64,000 bases of DNA. It comes from Streptomyces sp. NBC_01478. GTDB taxonomy: Bacteria; Actinomycetota; Actinomycetes; Streptomycetales; Streptomycetaceae. The DNA is taken from contig NZ_CP109444.1 of the NCBI RefSeq assembly GCF_036227225.1, positions 186,001 to 250,000 of the forward strand, read 5' to 3'. Below are positions 42,675 through 54,514 of this stretch, piece after piece. How positions within the stretch are numbered: position 1 is the first letter of the stretch; each line of letters starts with the position of its first letter. The position numbers were made by a program, and so were the translations under genes. The notes under the pieces were generated by a model. The model made no database searches. It saw only the letters and a list, made by a program, of their open reading frames with translations, and was not told the origin of the DNA.

Positions 42675-42962
42675 TCAGCCGCCTCCGTCGGGAGCCCGGT
42701 GCCCGGCATAGCCCGCCGGCCACAACTGCCGCAGGATCCGCACCTCCTGATCGGACAGCGCGACATCCTCACGCACCCGCTCGGGATGGGCCGGCGGCGG
42801 CCCGCCGGGACGCTGCGCGGCCCGGCGCCCTTCCTGCCCGGCGCTCTCCGCCTGCTGGGCGAACGGCTCGTAGGAGGCGCCGAAGGCCACCAGGGACAGC
42901 CACAGCCGCCGTACGACATAGTCCGCCAGCGCCCGCCGGCCGCCCCGCAGCACCCGTCCCAT
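42675..42962 (-). CDS. small DUF6059-like protein
   Basis: A 95-residue protein with a basic, weakly hydrophobic N-terminal helix (RRLWLSLVAFGASYEPFA) and the conserved GGPPPAHPERVREDVALSDQ region. This combination resembles the DUF6059 family of small proteins found near SARP-controlled clusters. I choose ATG 42962 with AGGGGG upstream; GTG 42977 is also possible. The function is unknown. Confidence 0.6.
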   Translation of the reverse strand: MGRVLRGGRRALADYVVRRLWLSLVAFGASYEPFAQQAESAGQEGRRAAQRPGGPPPAHPERVREDVALSDQEVRILRQLWPAGYAGHRAPDGGG

Positions 42963-43068
42963 GCCCGCCCCCTCCACGCCGTCTTGTCCGTCTCCTTCCT
43001 CCGCAGGCTGCCAAGAGCGGCTCGCGGACGGCTTGAGAACGGCACGGGCCAGGTTGCGGCGGACGGCG

Positions 43069-43233
43069 TCAGTCGATACCGCGCACCACGTGCGGCTCCC
43101 CCCACTCCTCCTCGTCGATCCCCGCCAGGAGCAGCGGCGGCGTACCGGACAGGGACAACGGCAGGGACAGGGGCAGGGGGGCGTCCGCCGCCTCCTGGGA
43201 CGGCCTGCCGTCCACCTCGGTGATGTCGTACAT
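43069..43233 (-). CDS. small hypothetical peptide (54 residues)
   Basis: Starts at ATG 43233 with GGAGGA seven bases upstream and encodes MYDITEVDG, a Pro/Leu/Ser repeat, and an acidic end (GIDEEEWGEPHVVRGID). It has no recognised family. It might be translated with the DUF6059-like gene downstream. The middle (PLPLSLPLSLSG) is low complexity. Confidence 0.45.
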   Translation of the reverse strand: MYDITEVDGRPSQEAADAPLPLSLPLSLSGTPPLLLAGIDEEEWGEPHVVRGID

Positions 43234-43415
43234 CGCGTCCTCCTCTGCTCGGTGCTGATCAGGAACGGCCGTGATCCGGCCTGTACGGGGGCCCGGGCTC
43301 CGGGCTCCGGGGGGGGCGGTCGCCGCCGGGGGCGGGGTCCCGCGCCTGCGGCGAGCGGTGCGGCCGGGAACCCGGGTCGGCAACATCGGTGAACAGCCGG
43401 GCGGGGGCAGGGGTT

Positions 43416-44639
<1,224 letters not shown>

Positions 44640-44906
44640 GGCTCTCCAAAGGGTTGCGGCCCGGCGCGGCCTGCGTCGGCGGCCGGGCCGGATCGCCCGT
44701 GCCACCGCCACGGTCCCCGGCCGCGGACGAGGCGGGGTCGAAACGCGGCGGAACAGGAGTGGAGCGGCTGCGGTCGAGGGGTGGTGCGGCCTCCCTGTCC
44801 GGGGTGGTGCGGCCGCGGTCAGGGAGGTGGCGCGGTGGTGCGCTGGAGGTCGCGCGGCCCTGGCCAGGGGTGGTGCGGTGGGTGTTCGGGGGTGGCGGGG
44901 CCCCGG

Positions 44907-47900
44907 TCATGGGGGTGGTGCGGTGGCGTCCTGGAGGGCCCGGGCCAGGACGCGGGCGCGTTCGCGTTCGCCGGGCGGGGCGGGGGTGAGGACCACCCGG
45001 GGCGGGCGGCGTCCGCCGGCGGCGGCCAGACGGCGGGCGAGGTCGCAGGCCACCGTGCCGGCCCCGGAGAACCCGGCCAGCAGCAGGGGCCGGCCGGCGG
45101 TGCGGGCGGCCAGGGCGGCGGCGCTGTCGGCGGGAACGGTGGGGGTGGTGAGGAGCAGCAGTTCCTGGGGGCCGGGGTAGGCGGGGGGCAGCAGGTCGTA
45201 GCAGGTGGGCGGTGCGCCGGGGGGCGGGACGAGGCAGATGGTGCCCGCCTGCCGGTGGCGGGCGGCGCGCAGGAGGGTCAGTGGGGTGCCCGGGCCGGGC
45301 GGGCCGGGCAGGGCGATGGCCGGACCGGCGGCCGGGGGGTCGGCTGGCCCGGTGAAACCAGGAACGGCGGCTGGGCCGGTGGTGGTGGCCGAGCCAGCCG
45401 GGGGGTCGGCAGGACCGATGGAGCCGGGAGTGCCGGCCGAGTCTGTAGCGGCGGCCGGACCGGGCAGGTCCGTGGCCGAACCAACCGGGGTGTCGGCAGG
45501 ACCGGTGAAGCCGGGGGCGGGGGCTGAGTCGGTGGTGGTGGCCGGGCCGGGCAGACCGGTGGCCGAGGGGTCGGCGGGTCCGGTGGAGCCGGGAGCGCCG
45601 GCCGGGTCGGTGGGACCGCTGGTCGGGTCGGTGAGGGTGGCCGGGTCGGCCGGGCCGGTGGTCGAAGGGTCGGCCATGGGGGGTACGGCGCGGCCCTCGA
45701 GGAGTTTCAGGACCTGGGCGACGGTGGTGAACTCGTCTGCTCCCAGGGGGAGTTCGCGCAGCAGCAGGGCGCTTTGCACCAGCAGTTCGGCGGCGGCCGC
45801 CTCGTCGAGGAGGGCCCGGTCGTGGACGCCGGTGAGGACGAGGCCGCCGGTGCTGTCGTGGTGGGCGAGCAGGGCCAGGGGCAGCACGGAGCGGGCGGGC
45901 ACGGTGCCGGGGAACTCGGCCCGGATGCCGTGGGCGGCCAGTTCGTTCTCCAGGCCCTGCACCGGGTGCGGCGGGTCCTCGAAGACCAGGACGGTCTCGG
46001 CGCGGTCCGCGTCCGGCCCGGCCTGCGCATGGGCATGGGTGGGGGTGGGGGGCGGGTCGGCGGGGAGCCATTCGTAGGCGGCCATGTCCAGGGCGCGGTC
46101 GCGCAGGTGGCGCAGCAGCCGGGACACCGTGTCGGCCGGGTCGACCTCGAGGGACATCGGCAGCAGGTTGCGCAGCGGGCCCGGCAGCCAGGCCGCGCCG
46201 TCCAGCGCGATGCCCCGGCCCGGGACGGTCACCGCGAAGCACACCGGGGCCGGTCCGGTGGCGCCGGACGCACGGTGGATCAGCATCGCCCAGACGGCCT
46301 GCAGCACACTGCTCTCCGCGGTGCCCCGGGCGGCGGCCCAGCGGGCGAGGCGGACGGTCTCGGCGGCGTCCAGGCGCAGCCGGGCCCGGCCGACCCCGCT
46401 CAGGCCGGTGGGACCGCCCGGGCGGCCCGGCCGGGAGGCCGCGGGGGCGGCGCCGGGCGGTGTCCAGCGCGCCCACAGGGCCCGGGCGGGCCGCGGGTCC
46501 TGGGCGGCGGTCCAGGCGGTGTAGTCGCGCAGGTCGGGCCGGCGTTCGCCGCCGGGCAGGGTGCCTCCGGCGAGGTAGGCCCGGTAGAAGGTGCGCAGCA
46601 GGAGGTGCGCGGACCAGGTGTCGAGCAGGGCCCGGTGGTAGGTGAGCACGATCCGGACGGGCGCGCCGGGGGCGGCGGGCGGGGCCTGTTCCGTCTCCAG
46701 CACGGTCAGGCGCAGCGGGCCGGGGCAGCGCAGGTCGAAGCCGCGCAGCCGGTCGCGTTCCAGGAAGGGGGCCCAGTCCCCGCCGGCGGGGATCTTGTGG
46801 GTGATGTCCGGGACGACCCGGCCGTGCACGATCAGCCGCGGCGGGTTCGCCCCGGTGAACGCCGTGCGCAGGACCGCCTCGCAGTCGAAGACCGACTGCC
46901 AGGCGGCCCCGAACCGTTCGGCGTCCAGCGGCCCGTGCCAGACCCACACGAGCTGCTCGACATGCCGGCCGGTACCGGGCTGCGCGTCGCCCCCGGTGTA
47001 GAGGGCCGCCTGCTGCGCGGTGGGCGCGAACGCGGACGGGATCGGGGCGGTGGCGGTGGCGGCCAGTTCTTCCAGTACGTCTTGCAGCAGGGGGGCGAGG
47101 GCTGTCGCCGAGGGGGTGGGGGTGTCGCGGGAGCGGGGAGGGCGGGAGTCGCAGGGGGGCCGGGGAGGGCGGTGGTCGCCGAGGTCCCGGTGACGCCGGA
47201 GGCCTCGGAGGGGGTGGTGAGGTCGTCGGTGTCCGCGGAGTCGGGCAGGCCGGCGACCGCCGAGGGGGCGGTACGGCCGGTGGACGCCGGGGCGTCGGAC
47301 GCCGGGATCCCGACGCCGTCGGCGGACGCCGAAGGAGTGGTGAAGTCCTCGGCCCCGGGGGCGTCGAGGAGGCCGTCGGACGCCGAGGGGTCGGTGAGGC
47401 CGGCGGACGCCGGGCTGCCGGTGAGGTCGGCGGACGCCGAGAGGTCGGCCCCGCCGTCGGCCGGCGAAGAGGTGGTGAGGCCGTCGGCGCCCGGGAAGTC
47501 GGGTAGACCGTCGGTCACCGAGAGCGTGGCGGGACCGGTGGCCGGCGGGGCGTCGGTGTGCCCATCGGGCAACCAGTCGAGGGTGAGGCGCAGTCGGCCG
47601 CCGGTGATCTGCGCGTGTGCCTGGAGGCGGTGGGCGCGGTGTCCCGGCAGGCCGGGGACGGGGTGGGCCGGGGCGGGCAGTGCTTCGTCCGGGCCGTACG
47701 GCGCCTCGTCCGGGGCGTGCAGGACCAGGCAGGTGGGGGCGGGAGGCAGTTCGCGCAGGGTGGCGCGCAGCAGCGGATCGGGACTGAACTCACGGCAGGC
47801 CCCGAAGCCGGCGCCGCCTACGGCCTTCCCGGCGCCGGCGGCCAGGAAGCCTGCCGCGGCGGCCAGTTGGCCCAGGGCGTCGGGGCCGGGATCCAGGGTG

Positions 47901-50335
47901 AGCTGGACCGGGTGGACATCGGTGAGCCGGCCGACGTGGCGGCACAGGCCCGGGTGACCGCTCCGGGGATCGCCGTAGACGTCGAACCCGACCTCGTCGG
48001 TGTGCTGCCACCGGGCCAGCGCCAGCGCGAACACACCGGTCAGCACCTGCTCCGCGGTGAGCGCGAGACGCCGGGCCAGGTGCTGGGTGATCCGCTCGGT
48101 CCGCTCCTCGTCCAGCGTGAAGCCGGTGCGGTGCGCCGGGTTCGGGGCAGGGGGCGCGGGTGTTTCCGGGGTGGTGCCTGATCCGGTTTCCGGGGTGGGC
48201 AGTGGGGCGGGCTCCGGTCCAGTTCCCGGGGTGGTCAGTGGAGCGGCGGTGCCTGGCCCGGCTTCCGGGGCGGCGTCCCGTCCGGTGTCCGAGGCGGTTT
48301 CCGGCCCGGTGCCCTGTCCGGTGTCCGGGGTGGTGGTGCCCAGGGGCGGCGGCGGGGCGGTGTCCGGCCCGGCTTCCGGAGCGGGCAGTGAGGCGGCGGT
48401 GCCTGGCCCGGTTCCCGGGGCAGCACCCGGCGCGGTGTCTGACGCGGACGCGGTACCCGGCCCATTGCCCGAGACGGCACCCTGCCCTGTTTCCGGCCCG
48501 GTACCCGACCCGGTGTCTGCCGCGGTACCCGACCCGGTCTCCAGGGCAGACGGCGGGGCGGCGATGTCCGGGGCGGTGTCCGGTCCGCTGCCCGGGGTGG
48601 TGGTGCCTGAGGTCGGCAGCGGGGCGGTGCCGGGTGACGCTACGGCGTCGGCCGTCCCGCCCGGCCGGGGCGGCAGCCCGGCGGCGGAGCGGGAGGCGGC
48701 CGCGCGGGACCTGCGCTCGGCGACCAGGCTCCAGTGACGGGCCTCGGCGGGGTCGCGGGCCAACTCGCGCAGGCCCGCGACCCAGTCGGCCACGCCGTCG
48801 CCCGCGCACTGCGCCCGTGCCTCGGTACGGACCGAGGCACGGGAGAGGACCGAGGCCGGTCCCGGCGCCGTGACCGAGGGGAAGGCCCCAGCCGGGCCGG
48901 CCGCCGGTGCAGCCGGGGAGGAGGTCACGCCCGAGTCGGCGGCCGGGACCGAGGGGAAGACCCCGGCCTGACCGGGCACCGGTGCAGCCGAGGAGAAGGC
49001 CTCACCCGAACCGGCGGCCGGGGCCGAGGAGAGGCCCGCAGCCGGACCGGGCACCGTGTCCGGGGGGACCTCAGGGCCGGGGACCGGGGCCTGATCTGGC
49101 GCCGGTTCCGGGTCTGCCGCCGGGGCCGGGGAGGAGGCCGTGGCCGAGCCGAGGGATGCGGCCGGACCGGGCGCCGTAGCCGAGGAAGGAGCCGCAGCCT
49201 GGCCGGCGGCCGCAGCCGGGAAGGGGGCCTCGGCCGGACCCCGTGCCGTAGCCGGGCAAGGGACCGTGGCCGAGCCGATGGCCGCAGCCGTGCCGGCGGT
49301 CGTGGACGGGCCGGCGACCGCCGGATCCAGAGCCACCGCCGGGCCCAAGGACACCGCCGGACCCCGGACCGCCGCCGGCCCCAGGGCCCGGGTCAGGTCG
49401 GTGAGGAGGATTCGCCAGGAGGTGGGGTCCGCGGTGAGTTCGTGGGTGAGGAGGGCGAGGCGGTCGGTGTGGGGGCGGGAGGGGCGGTGGTCGCGGGCGA
49501 GGAGGGCGCGCAGGTGGATGCCGGCGGGTGCGTCGAGGGTGCGGGCCAGTGCGGTGACGGCCGTGGTGAAGCCGGCCTCGTCGGTGAACTGTCCCTCCGT
49601 CAGCAGGTCCTGGCCGCCCGGTCCGGCCGGGCCGGTCAGGCGGCCGGCCGCGGTGTCGAGGCGGAAGCACAGGTGCGGGTGGGCGGCCACGACGGTGTGC
49701 AGGGCCCGGCGTACCGTCTCCGCGTCCGTCCCGGCGGCGGTTTCGAGGAAGAGCGCCTCGTAGCCGTGGGCGGCCCTGCGGGTGAGCAGCGCGCGCTGGG
49801 CGGGGGTGAGCGGGTGGCCGTACGCCGCCGTGGTGAGCAGATCGGCGGTGCGGCCCGCCACGGCGGCGGCCGGGGTGTCCGCGGTCGCCGTGCACCGCAG
49901 TGTGTGGTGGTCGGGGGCGTGCCGCAGCAGCCGGTGGGTCCCGGTGCCCGGGTCCTGCCCGTCGGCGGCGGCCCGGCGCAGGAGGTGGTGCAGTGCGGCG
50001 GCGTCGAAGGGTCCGCGCAGTTCGAGGTCCCACGGCGCGGTGCGGGCGGGGAAGCCGGGGACGGGGCCGAGGACCACCACGGTCGGCGCGTGCGGGAAGG
50101 GGTTGGCAGTCATGGTGTTGTCCGGGGGTGTGCGGGCCGGTACGGGAGGCCGGTTCCCCTCTGTCTCCTCTCTGCGGGCGCCGGGCGGACCTGCGGGGCT
50201 CCTCCCGGCCGGCCCGCCCGCCGCACACGGACCCGGCGGGTTCTGCGGGTTCTGCGGGGTCCCGGCCGGGGTGACGCGGGCGGTGCGGGGCCGGGTGCAC
50301 GGGGGCCGGTCCGGGCCGTGCTGCCTCTCTGCCAT
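44907..50335 (-). CDS. NRPS-like protein: epimerisation-like, condensation-like and truncated thioesterase domains; frameshifted
   Basis: About 1,809 residues if one base is added near 47115-47130; two long frames (50335 to about 47120, and onward to 44907) then join at APLLQDVLEEL. Domain order: disordered N-terminus; an E-like domain split by two Ala/Pro/Gly/Thr inserts of 120 and 190 residues; a third such linker; a C-like domain; another repeat linker; the first half of a thioesterase with GFSGAG. The HHxxxDG motifs read H-E-L-T-A-D-P and H-R-A-L-L-D-T, so the second, catalytic His is lost in both. No adenylation or carrier domain is present and the thioesterase ends before its Asp/His half. 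ATG 50335 has AGGAGG; ATG 50113 is an alternative. Confidence 0.72.
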
Positions 50336-50695
50336 GACGGCCTCCTGGCCTGCCTGCGTCCACAACGGTCGAGATGAGCACGTTAATGGCCCTGTGCGCC
50401 CGGAGTCCGTTTCCCCGAGCGGATGTGCAGCGGGGTGCGAGCAGGTCCCGAGAACGACGGCAGTGCGGCCCGCCGGGGATGCGCGGAGTGCGCGGCCGGC
50501 GGCCGACGATGGGCGGCGGGGCGGCGTCGTGTCCCGCGCGGATGCCCCCGTCGCCGCCGGACGGTGCCGGCCGTCCCGGCGCAGGCGCCGCGGCCCTCCG
50601 CGGCCGCACACCGGACGGGCGGACGGGCGGAGGACGGGGCGGGTGTCACGGTACCGGTGCCCGGCGGCGGGCCGGGGGCCGGCTCGAGGCGTTCT
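50336..50695. other. intergenic upstream of the NRPS-like gene
   Basis: About 360 bases, probably the promoter region of the NRPS-like gene. GTTAAT near 50383 is the only A/T-rich spot. No gene is supported. Confidence 0.4.
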
Positions 50696-51676
50696 CTAGC
50701 AGACGGGGCGGGAGGGGGGCACCAGCATGCGCACGGCGCTGTCCGCGTGCTGCCTGGCCAGGGTGAGCAGGTGCCGGCAGTCGCGGCCGAGGGCCGCCCG
50801 CACCTGCCGGCGGGCGTCGGCCAGGCTCGCGCCGTCGCCCAGGACCGCGGTGATGTCCTCCTCGCACAGCACGACGGTCTGCCGCGAGGTGAGGGTCGCC
50901 CCCCGTTCGTCCTCGGTGAGGGACCACTCGCCGGTGTGGGCCGCCAGCAGCGGGGACGGCGTGGTCTGCTTGTGGACGATGCGGCCCGCGTGCGGGAAGC
51001 AGATCCGTACCGATTCGCTGGTGTGCACGCCGTCGCCGGCCGGGGTGCGCAGGGTCAGGTGCTGGATGCCGGGCGCCTCCTCGCGCAGGCGGGCCGCGCT
51101 GATGTGGGCGACGTGCTCGGGCCAGTCCCCGGCCCGGTAGAGGAAGTCGTAGGCGAGCTCCGCCGGGCCCTGTACGCGGATCGAGTCCTCGCAGGACAGC
51201 ACCAGGTCGTCGAGGCGGCTCCACCGTTCGGCGAACCGTTTCAACTGGGTGAGCTGGGTGCGGATGTTCAGGTCGGCGACCCGTCCCGGCCACAGGGCGC
51301 CGGCGGGCAGGCCCGGGCGGGCGGCGAAGCCGTAGCGCAGTTCCAGTTCGCTGGCGTGCGGGCCCCGGTCGCGGATGCTGACCACGCCGCGCATCGGCTC
51401 CAGCGGGGAGCCGGGGCCTCCCTCCGGGTGGATCTCGATACGGCGCTCCACCGGGTCCAGATCGCGCCACGAGGTCCACGACTCCAGCCGGCCGCCCACC
51501 AGGAACCACATCCGCAGGCGTTCCCGCCCGCCGTCGCCGTCCAGGCGCTCCACATGGACGCTCGGGGCGAAGTAGAGCGGCAGTCGCGCCGCATCGGCCA
51601 ACACGGCGTAGACCACACCGGCGGGCGCGGCCACCTGTATGCGGTGGACCGCTCCGCCGTCCCGCTCACCAGCCAT
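50696..51676 (-). CDS. di-domain polyketide aromatase/cyclase (START-like fold)
   Basis: A 326-residue protein made of two START/Bet v1-like halves. The first (about 12-150) begins HRIQVAAPAGVVYAVLADAA, and the second (about 165-310) begins DSIRVQGPAELAYDFLYRAG. This is the ActVII-like aromatase/cyclase layout of type II polyketide clusters, which fold and aromatise the first ring. No ketosynthase, chain length factor or acyl carrier protein is in the window. It could act on another polyketide or belong to a cluster that is only partly present. ATG 51676 has AGAGAGG upstream. Confidence 0.85.
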   Translation of the reverse strand: MAGERDGGAVHRIQVAAPAGVVYAVLADAARLPLYFAPSVHVERLDGDGGRERLRMWFLVGGRLESWTSWRDLDPVERRIEIHPEGGPGSPLEPMRGVVSIRDRGPHASELELRYGFAARPGLPAGALWPGRVADLNIRTQLTQLKRFAERWSRLDDLVLSCEDSIRVQGPAELAYDFLYRAGDWPEHVAHISAARLREEAPGIQHLTLRTPAGDGVHTSESVRICFPHAGRIVHKQTTPSPLLAAHTGEWSLTEDERGATLTSRQTVVLCEEDITAVLGDGASLADARRQVRAALGRDCRHLLTLARQHADSAVRMLVPPSRPVC

Positions 51677-51751
51677 CCCGGACACCTCTCTTCTCTTCTT
51701 CGCTTCTTCTCTTCCGGCAGCCGCCCCCGGGGCCGGGGCCGGCCGGCGGGG

Positions 51752-52504
51752 TCAGCCGACGGGGGCGGGCTCGGGGGTGAGGCGGCGTACGACACGGCAG
51801 GCCCGGCCCAGCAGCCGGGGCAGTTCACGGCCGCCGCGGACGAAGAAGTGCCGGCCGGGGACGGTGCGCGAGCGGACGGGGCCGCGGGTCCAGCGCTGCC
51901 AGCCCTCCCCCGCCCGGGGCGCGGCCAGCGGGTTGTCCCGGGAGGCGACGACGAGGACCGGGGTGGTGAGCGGGCCCTGCGGACAAGGCCTGCGGACCGC
52001 CTCGTGCAGGGACTGGGCCAGCGCCAGGTCGGCGCGCAGCACCGGCAGGACGGCCCGCAGCCAGATCCCCTCGTCGCTGCCGGCCGGCACCGCGCCGCGG
52101 CCGCCCAGGACGTGCAGCAGTTCGGCGTCCGTGGCCCGGCGGGCGTCGGGCAGGCCGGCCGGCAGCCGCGGCGGCGGCCAGGCGCCGACGGCCAGCAGCG
52201 CCGGGCCCGGCAGACCCGCCTCGTGCAGGGCGCGGGTGACGGTGAGCGCGAGCATCGCGCCGAACCCGTGCCCGTACAGGACGTAGGGGCCCGGGTGCGG
52301 GCCGGTGAAACGGGGCAGCACGTCGGCGAGCAGCGCCCGGTGCGTGCTCACCCTGGGCTCGGCGCGCCGCGGGGCGCAGCCCGGCAGGAGGACCGGGAGC
52401 GGCTGCACGCCGGGTCCCACGCTCGCCTCCCAGTGGTCGAAGACGGAGACGCCCTCGGCGGAGTGTGCGAAACAGTGCAGCCGCACTGGCGGTTCGTCCG
52501 GCAT
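51752..52504 (-). CDS. type II thioesterase-like protein without the catalytic serine
   Basis: A 250-residue alpha/beta hydrolase of the external (type II) thioesterase family, which normally clears misprimed carrier proteins. The nucleophile motif GHSxGA reads GHGFGA (YVLYGHGFGAMLAL), so the serine is glycine. The Asp (VVASRDNPLA) and His (GRHFFV) positions look intact. The N-terminal oxyanion region LHCFAHSAEG is also altered from the usual FPxAGG. It may be inactive, or bind acyl groups without hydrolysis. AGGAGG precedes the ATG. Confidence 0.82.
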   Translation of the reverse strand: MPDEPPVRLHCFAHSAEGVSVFDHWEASVGPGVQPLPVLLPGCAPRRAEPRVSTHRALLADVLPRFTGPHPGPYVLYGHGFGAMLALTVTRALHEAGLPGPALLAVGAWPPPRLPAGLPDARRATDAELLHVLGGRGAVPAGSDEGIWLRAVLPVLRADLALAQSLHEAVRRPCPQGPLTTPVLVVASRDNPLAAPRAGEGWQRWTRGPVRSRTVPGRHFFVRGGRELPRLLGRACRVVRRLTPEPAPVG

Positions 52505-53105
52505 GGCATCCTCCTGTGTGCCCGTTCCCGGCACCACGCAGGCGGCACGGCGGCGGGGCGGAATCCGAGCACCGCCAGCATCGCCACACGCCCTCGAACC
52601 CCACTCGAGAACGGCCCGAGCCCGGCCCCCTCCCGGCCGGGGGCACGGGATGCGAGGTGCGGGGGTGCGGGGCGTTGCGGGTGCGGGCGGCCACAGGACC
52701 CCGGCCCGCCCCCGTCGTACGGGATTTCCTCAACGGCGGCCGGTCCGGGCCGGGCGCAACGGAGCGGAGCGGGGCGGGGCGGGGGCGGGGCGGTGGCGGC
52801 GTCTTTCACGGACCGGGCCCGGCCGGGCGCATCGCATCCGCCCGCCGTCTCCGCCGACTGTCCGCCGTCTGCGCCGTCTCCCCCGTTTTTACGTCGGCCG
52901 GCCCGAGGGCGCGGGAGCGGGGAACCGGCACCCGGCCCTGCCCCCGGGGGGCCCTGCCCCGGCCCCTGCCCCGGTCTCGGCACCGGTCTCGGCACCGGTC
53001 TCGGTGCCGGTCTCGGTGCCGGTCTCGGTGCCGGTCTCGGTGCCGGTCTCGGTGCCGGTCTCGGTGCCGGTCTCGGTGCCGGTCTCGGTGCCGGGGCGGG
53101 AAGTC
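52505..53105. promoter_or_regulatory. promoter region of the thioesterase gene with SARP-like repeats and a tandem repeat
   Basis: Heptamers CTCGAAC, CTCGAGA and CCCGAGC begin at 52593, 52604 and 52615, exactly 11 bases apart, about 90 bases upstream of the thioesterase start. From 52972 to 53093 there are about ten copies of the 12-base unit GGTCTCGGTGCC (first ones GGTCTCGGCACC), which end just before the SARP stop. No gene is seen. Confidence 0.6.
52972..53093. repeat. tandem repeat of 12-base unit GGTCTCGGTGCC
   Basis: About ten consecutive copies; the first two end GGCACC and the others GGTGCC. The repeat lies directly after the stop of the SARP gene. There are no spacers, so it is not a CRISPR array. 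Confidence 0.85.
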
Positions 53106-53927
53106 CTAGGCGGCGTAGCGGTCGAAGGTGGAGCCGCGGCGCGGGCCGGCCATCACGTCGAGTTCCGGGTCGACGGCGAGCATGGCCTGGTGCAGGCGCT
53201 GGAGCTGCGGTGTGGGTTCCACGCCGAGTTCCTCTATCAGCCGTCTGCGTAACCGCCGGTAGACGTCGAGGGCGGAGGCCTGCCGGCCGGAGCGGTACAG
53301 GGCCAGCATCGCCTGCGCGTGCAGGCCCTCGTGCTGGGGGTGGCGGGCGACGAGGTCGGTGAGTTCGGCGATGAGTTCGGCGTGCCGGCCCAGCCGCAGG
53401 TCCGCGTCGATGCGCCGCTCGACGGTCACCAGCCGTGACTCCTCCAGCCGCAGCACCTCGATCTCCAGCACCGGGCCCAGGCGTACGTCCACCAGGGCCG
53501 CCCCCTGCCACAGGGCCAGGGCCTGGCGGAAGCAGCGGGCGGCGCGGTCGTCCTCGCCCTGCTCGAAGGCCTCCTGGCCCTCGGTGATGAGGCGTTCGTA
53601 GGTGTGCACGTCCACGGACTGGGGCGGCACCTGCAGGAGGTAGCCGCCGTGCCGGGTGGCCAGCACGTTCTTCGCGCCGCCCGGGGCGCCGGGTCCCATG
53701 GCCGTGCCCAGGCTGCGGCGCAGCTGCATGATGTAGGTCTGCAGCGTGGTCACCGCGCTCTGCGGCAGTTCCGTCCCCCAGATCTCCTCCATCAGCGTCG
53801 ACACCGGCACGACGCGGCCCGGGTACAGCGCGAGCAGGGCGAGCACCTGCCGGGGTTTTCCGGCGGTCGGGACGATCGAGTCCCCGTTCACGGCGGCACA
53901 CAGCGGACCCAGAACCTGAATCTCCAT
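53106..53927 (-). CDS. SARP-family pathway activator
   Basis: A 273-residue Streptomyces antibiotic regulatory protein. The N-terminal OmpR-like winged helix runs from MEIQVLGPLCAAVNG through GKPRQVLALLAL and AVTTLQTYIMQLRRSLG (DNA recognition) to HGGYLLQVPPQSVDV. The bacterial transcriptional activator domain follows (YERLITEGQEAFEQGEDDRA through EELGVEPTPQLQRLHQAML). SARPs activate biosynthetic operons through 11-bp direct repeats, several of which are in this window, one set upstream of this gene. GGAGG precedes the ATG. Confidence 0.93.
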   Translation of the reverse strand: MEIQVLGPLCAAVNGDSIVPTAGKPRQVLALLALYPGRVVPVSTLMEEIWGTELPQSAVTTLQTYIMQLRRSLGTAMGPGAPGGAKNVLATRHGGYLLQVPPQSVDVHTYERLITEGQEAFEQGEDDRAARCFRQALALWQGAALVDVRLGPVLEIEVLRLEESRLVTVERRIDADLRLGRHAELIAELTDLVARHPQHEGLHAQAMLALYRSGRQASALDVYRRLRRRLIEELGVEPTPQLQRLHQAMLAVDPELDVMAGPRRGSTFDRYAA

Positions 53928-54514
53928 GGTTTCCTCCGTTCGTCGTGGGGCACTCCCGATGGCGGAAATGCGTCGGTGAATCTGCACGCTAGCCGCCCCC
54001 GCACCGGAGGCGCGGGTTCCTTCAGCGGCCTTCGAGCGGTCCTCAACGCCCCTTTGGCGGGCAGCACCGAAGGGCCGGTCCGCCGGAGGGAAACCCGGGA
54101 AAACCCGCCGGAACAAATGCACCGGCATCCCTGAAATCCCCTCCGTAAAACGCCGGTTGACGGCACCCGCTCCCCCGCGCCCGCCCGCTCGCCCCCTCTT
54201 CCTTCTTCCGTCGTTTCCCGGCCTGCCGGCGCACGGTGCGGCGACGTCCGGGGATCCAGGGATCCGGGGCCGGCCAAGAAGCACGGGACGCGGACGACAT
54301 CCCGTCCACCGGACGCCGGCCGGCCACCCGCAACTCCCCCGCACCGCCCGCCCCCTTCCTCCGCTCCCCCCGGCCCGCCGACGTGCGCGGGGCGGTGAAG
54401 TCCGGGAATTCCGGGGCGGGTCGGGGAGCGCAGGGCCGGCGGCCGGAGGCGTCGGCGGGCGGCTGTTGTGCCGTCTCCGCCAGCCTGCCCGGCGGGCCGG
54501 GGGCGGCTCTGCTG
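53928..54514. promoter_or_regulatory. SARP gene upstream region
   Basis: Heptamers CTTCAGC, TTCGAGC and CTCAACG begin at 54020, 54031 and 54042, exactly 11 bases apart and about 90 bases upstream of the SARP start, suggesting autoregulation or cross-control by the second SARP. The rest, to the stop of the TetR gene, holds no supported gene. Confidence 0.58.

Noticed and set aside
44907..50335. A working non-ribosomal peptide assembly line
   Set aside because: No adenylation domain, no carrier domain with a phosphopantetheine serine, and altered condensation motifs.
52972..53093. Possible CRISPR array
   Set aside because: The 12-base units are contiguous with no spacers and there are no cas genes.
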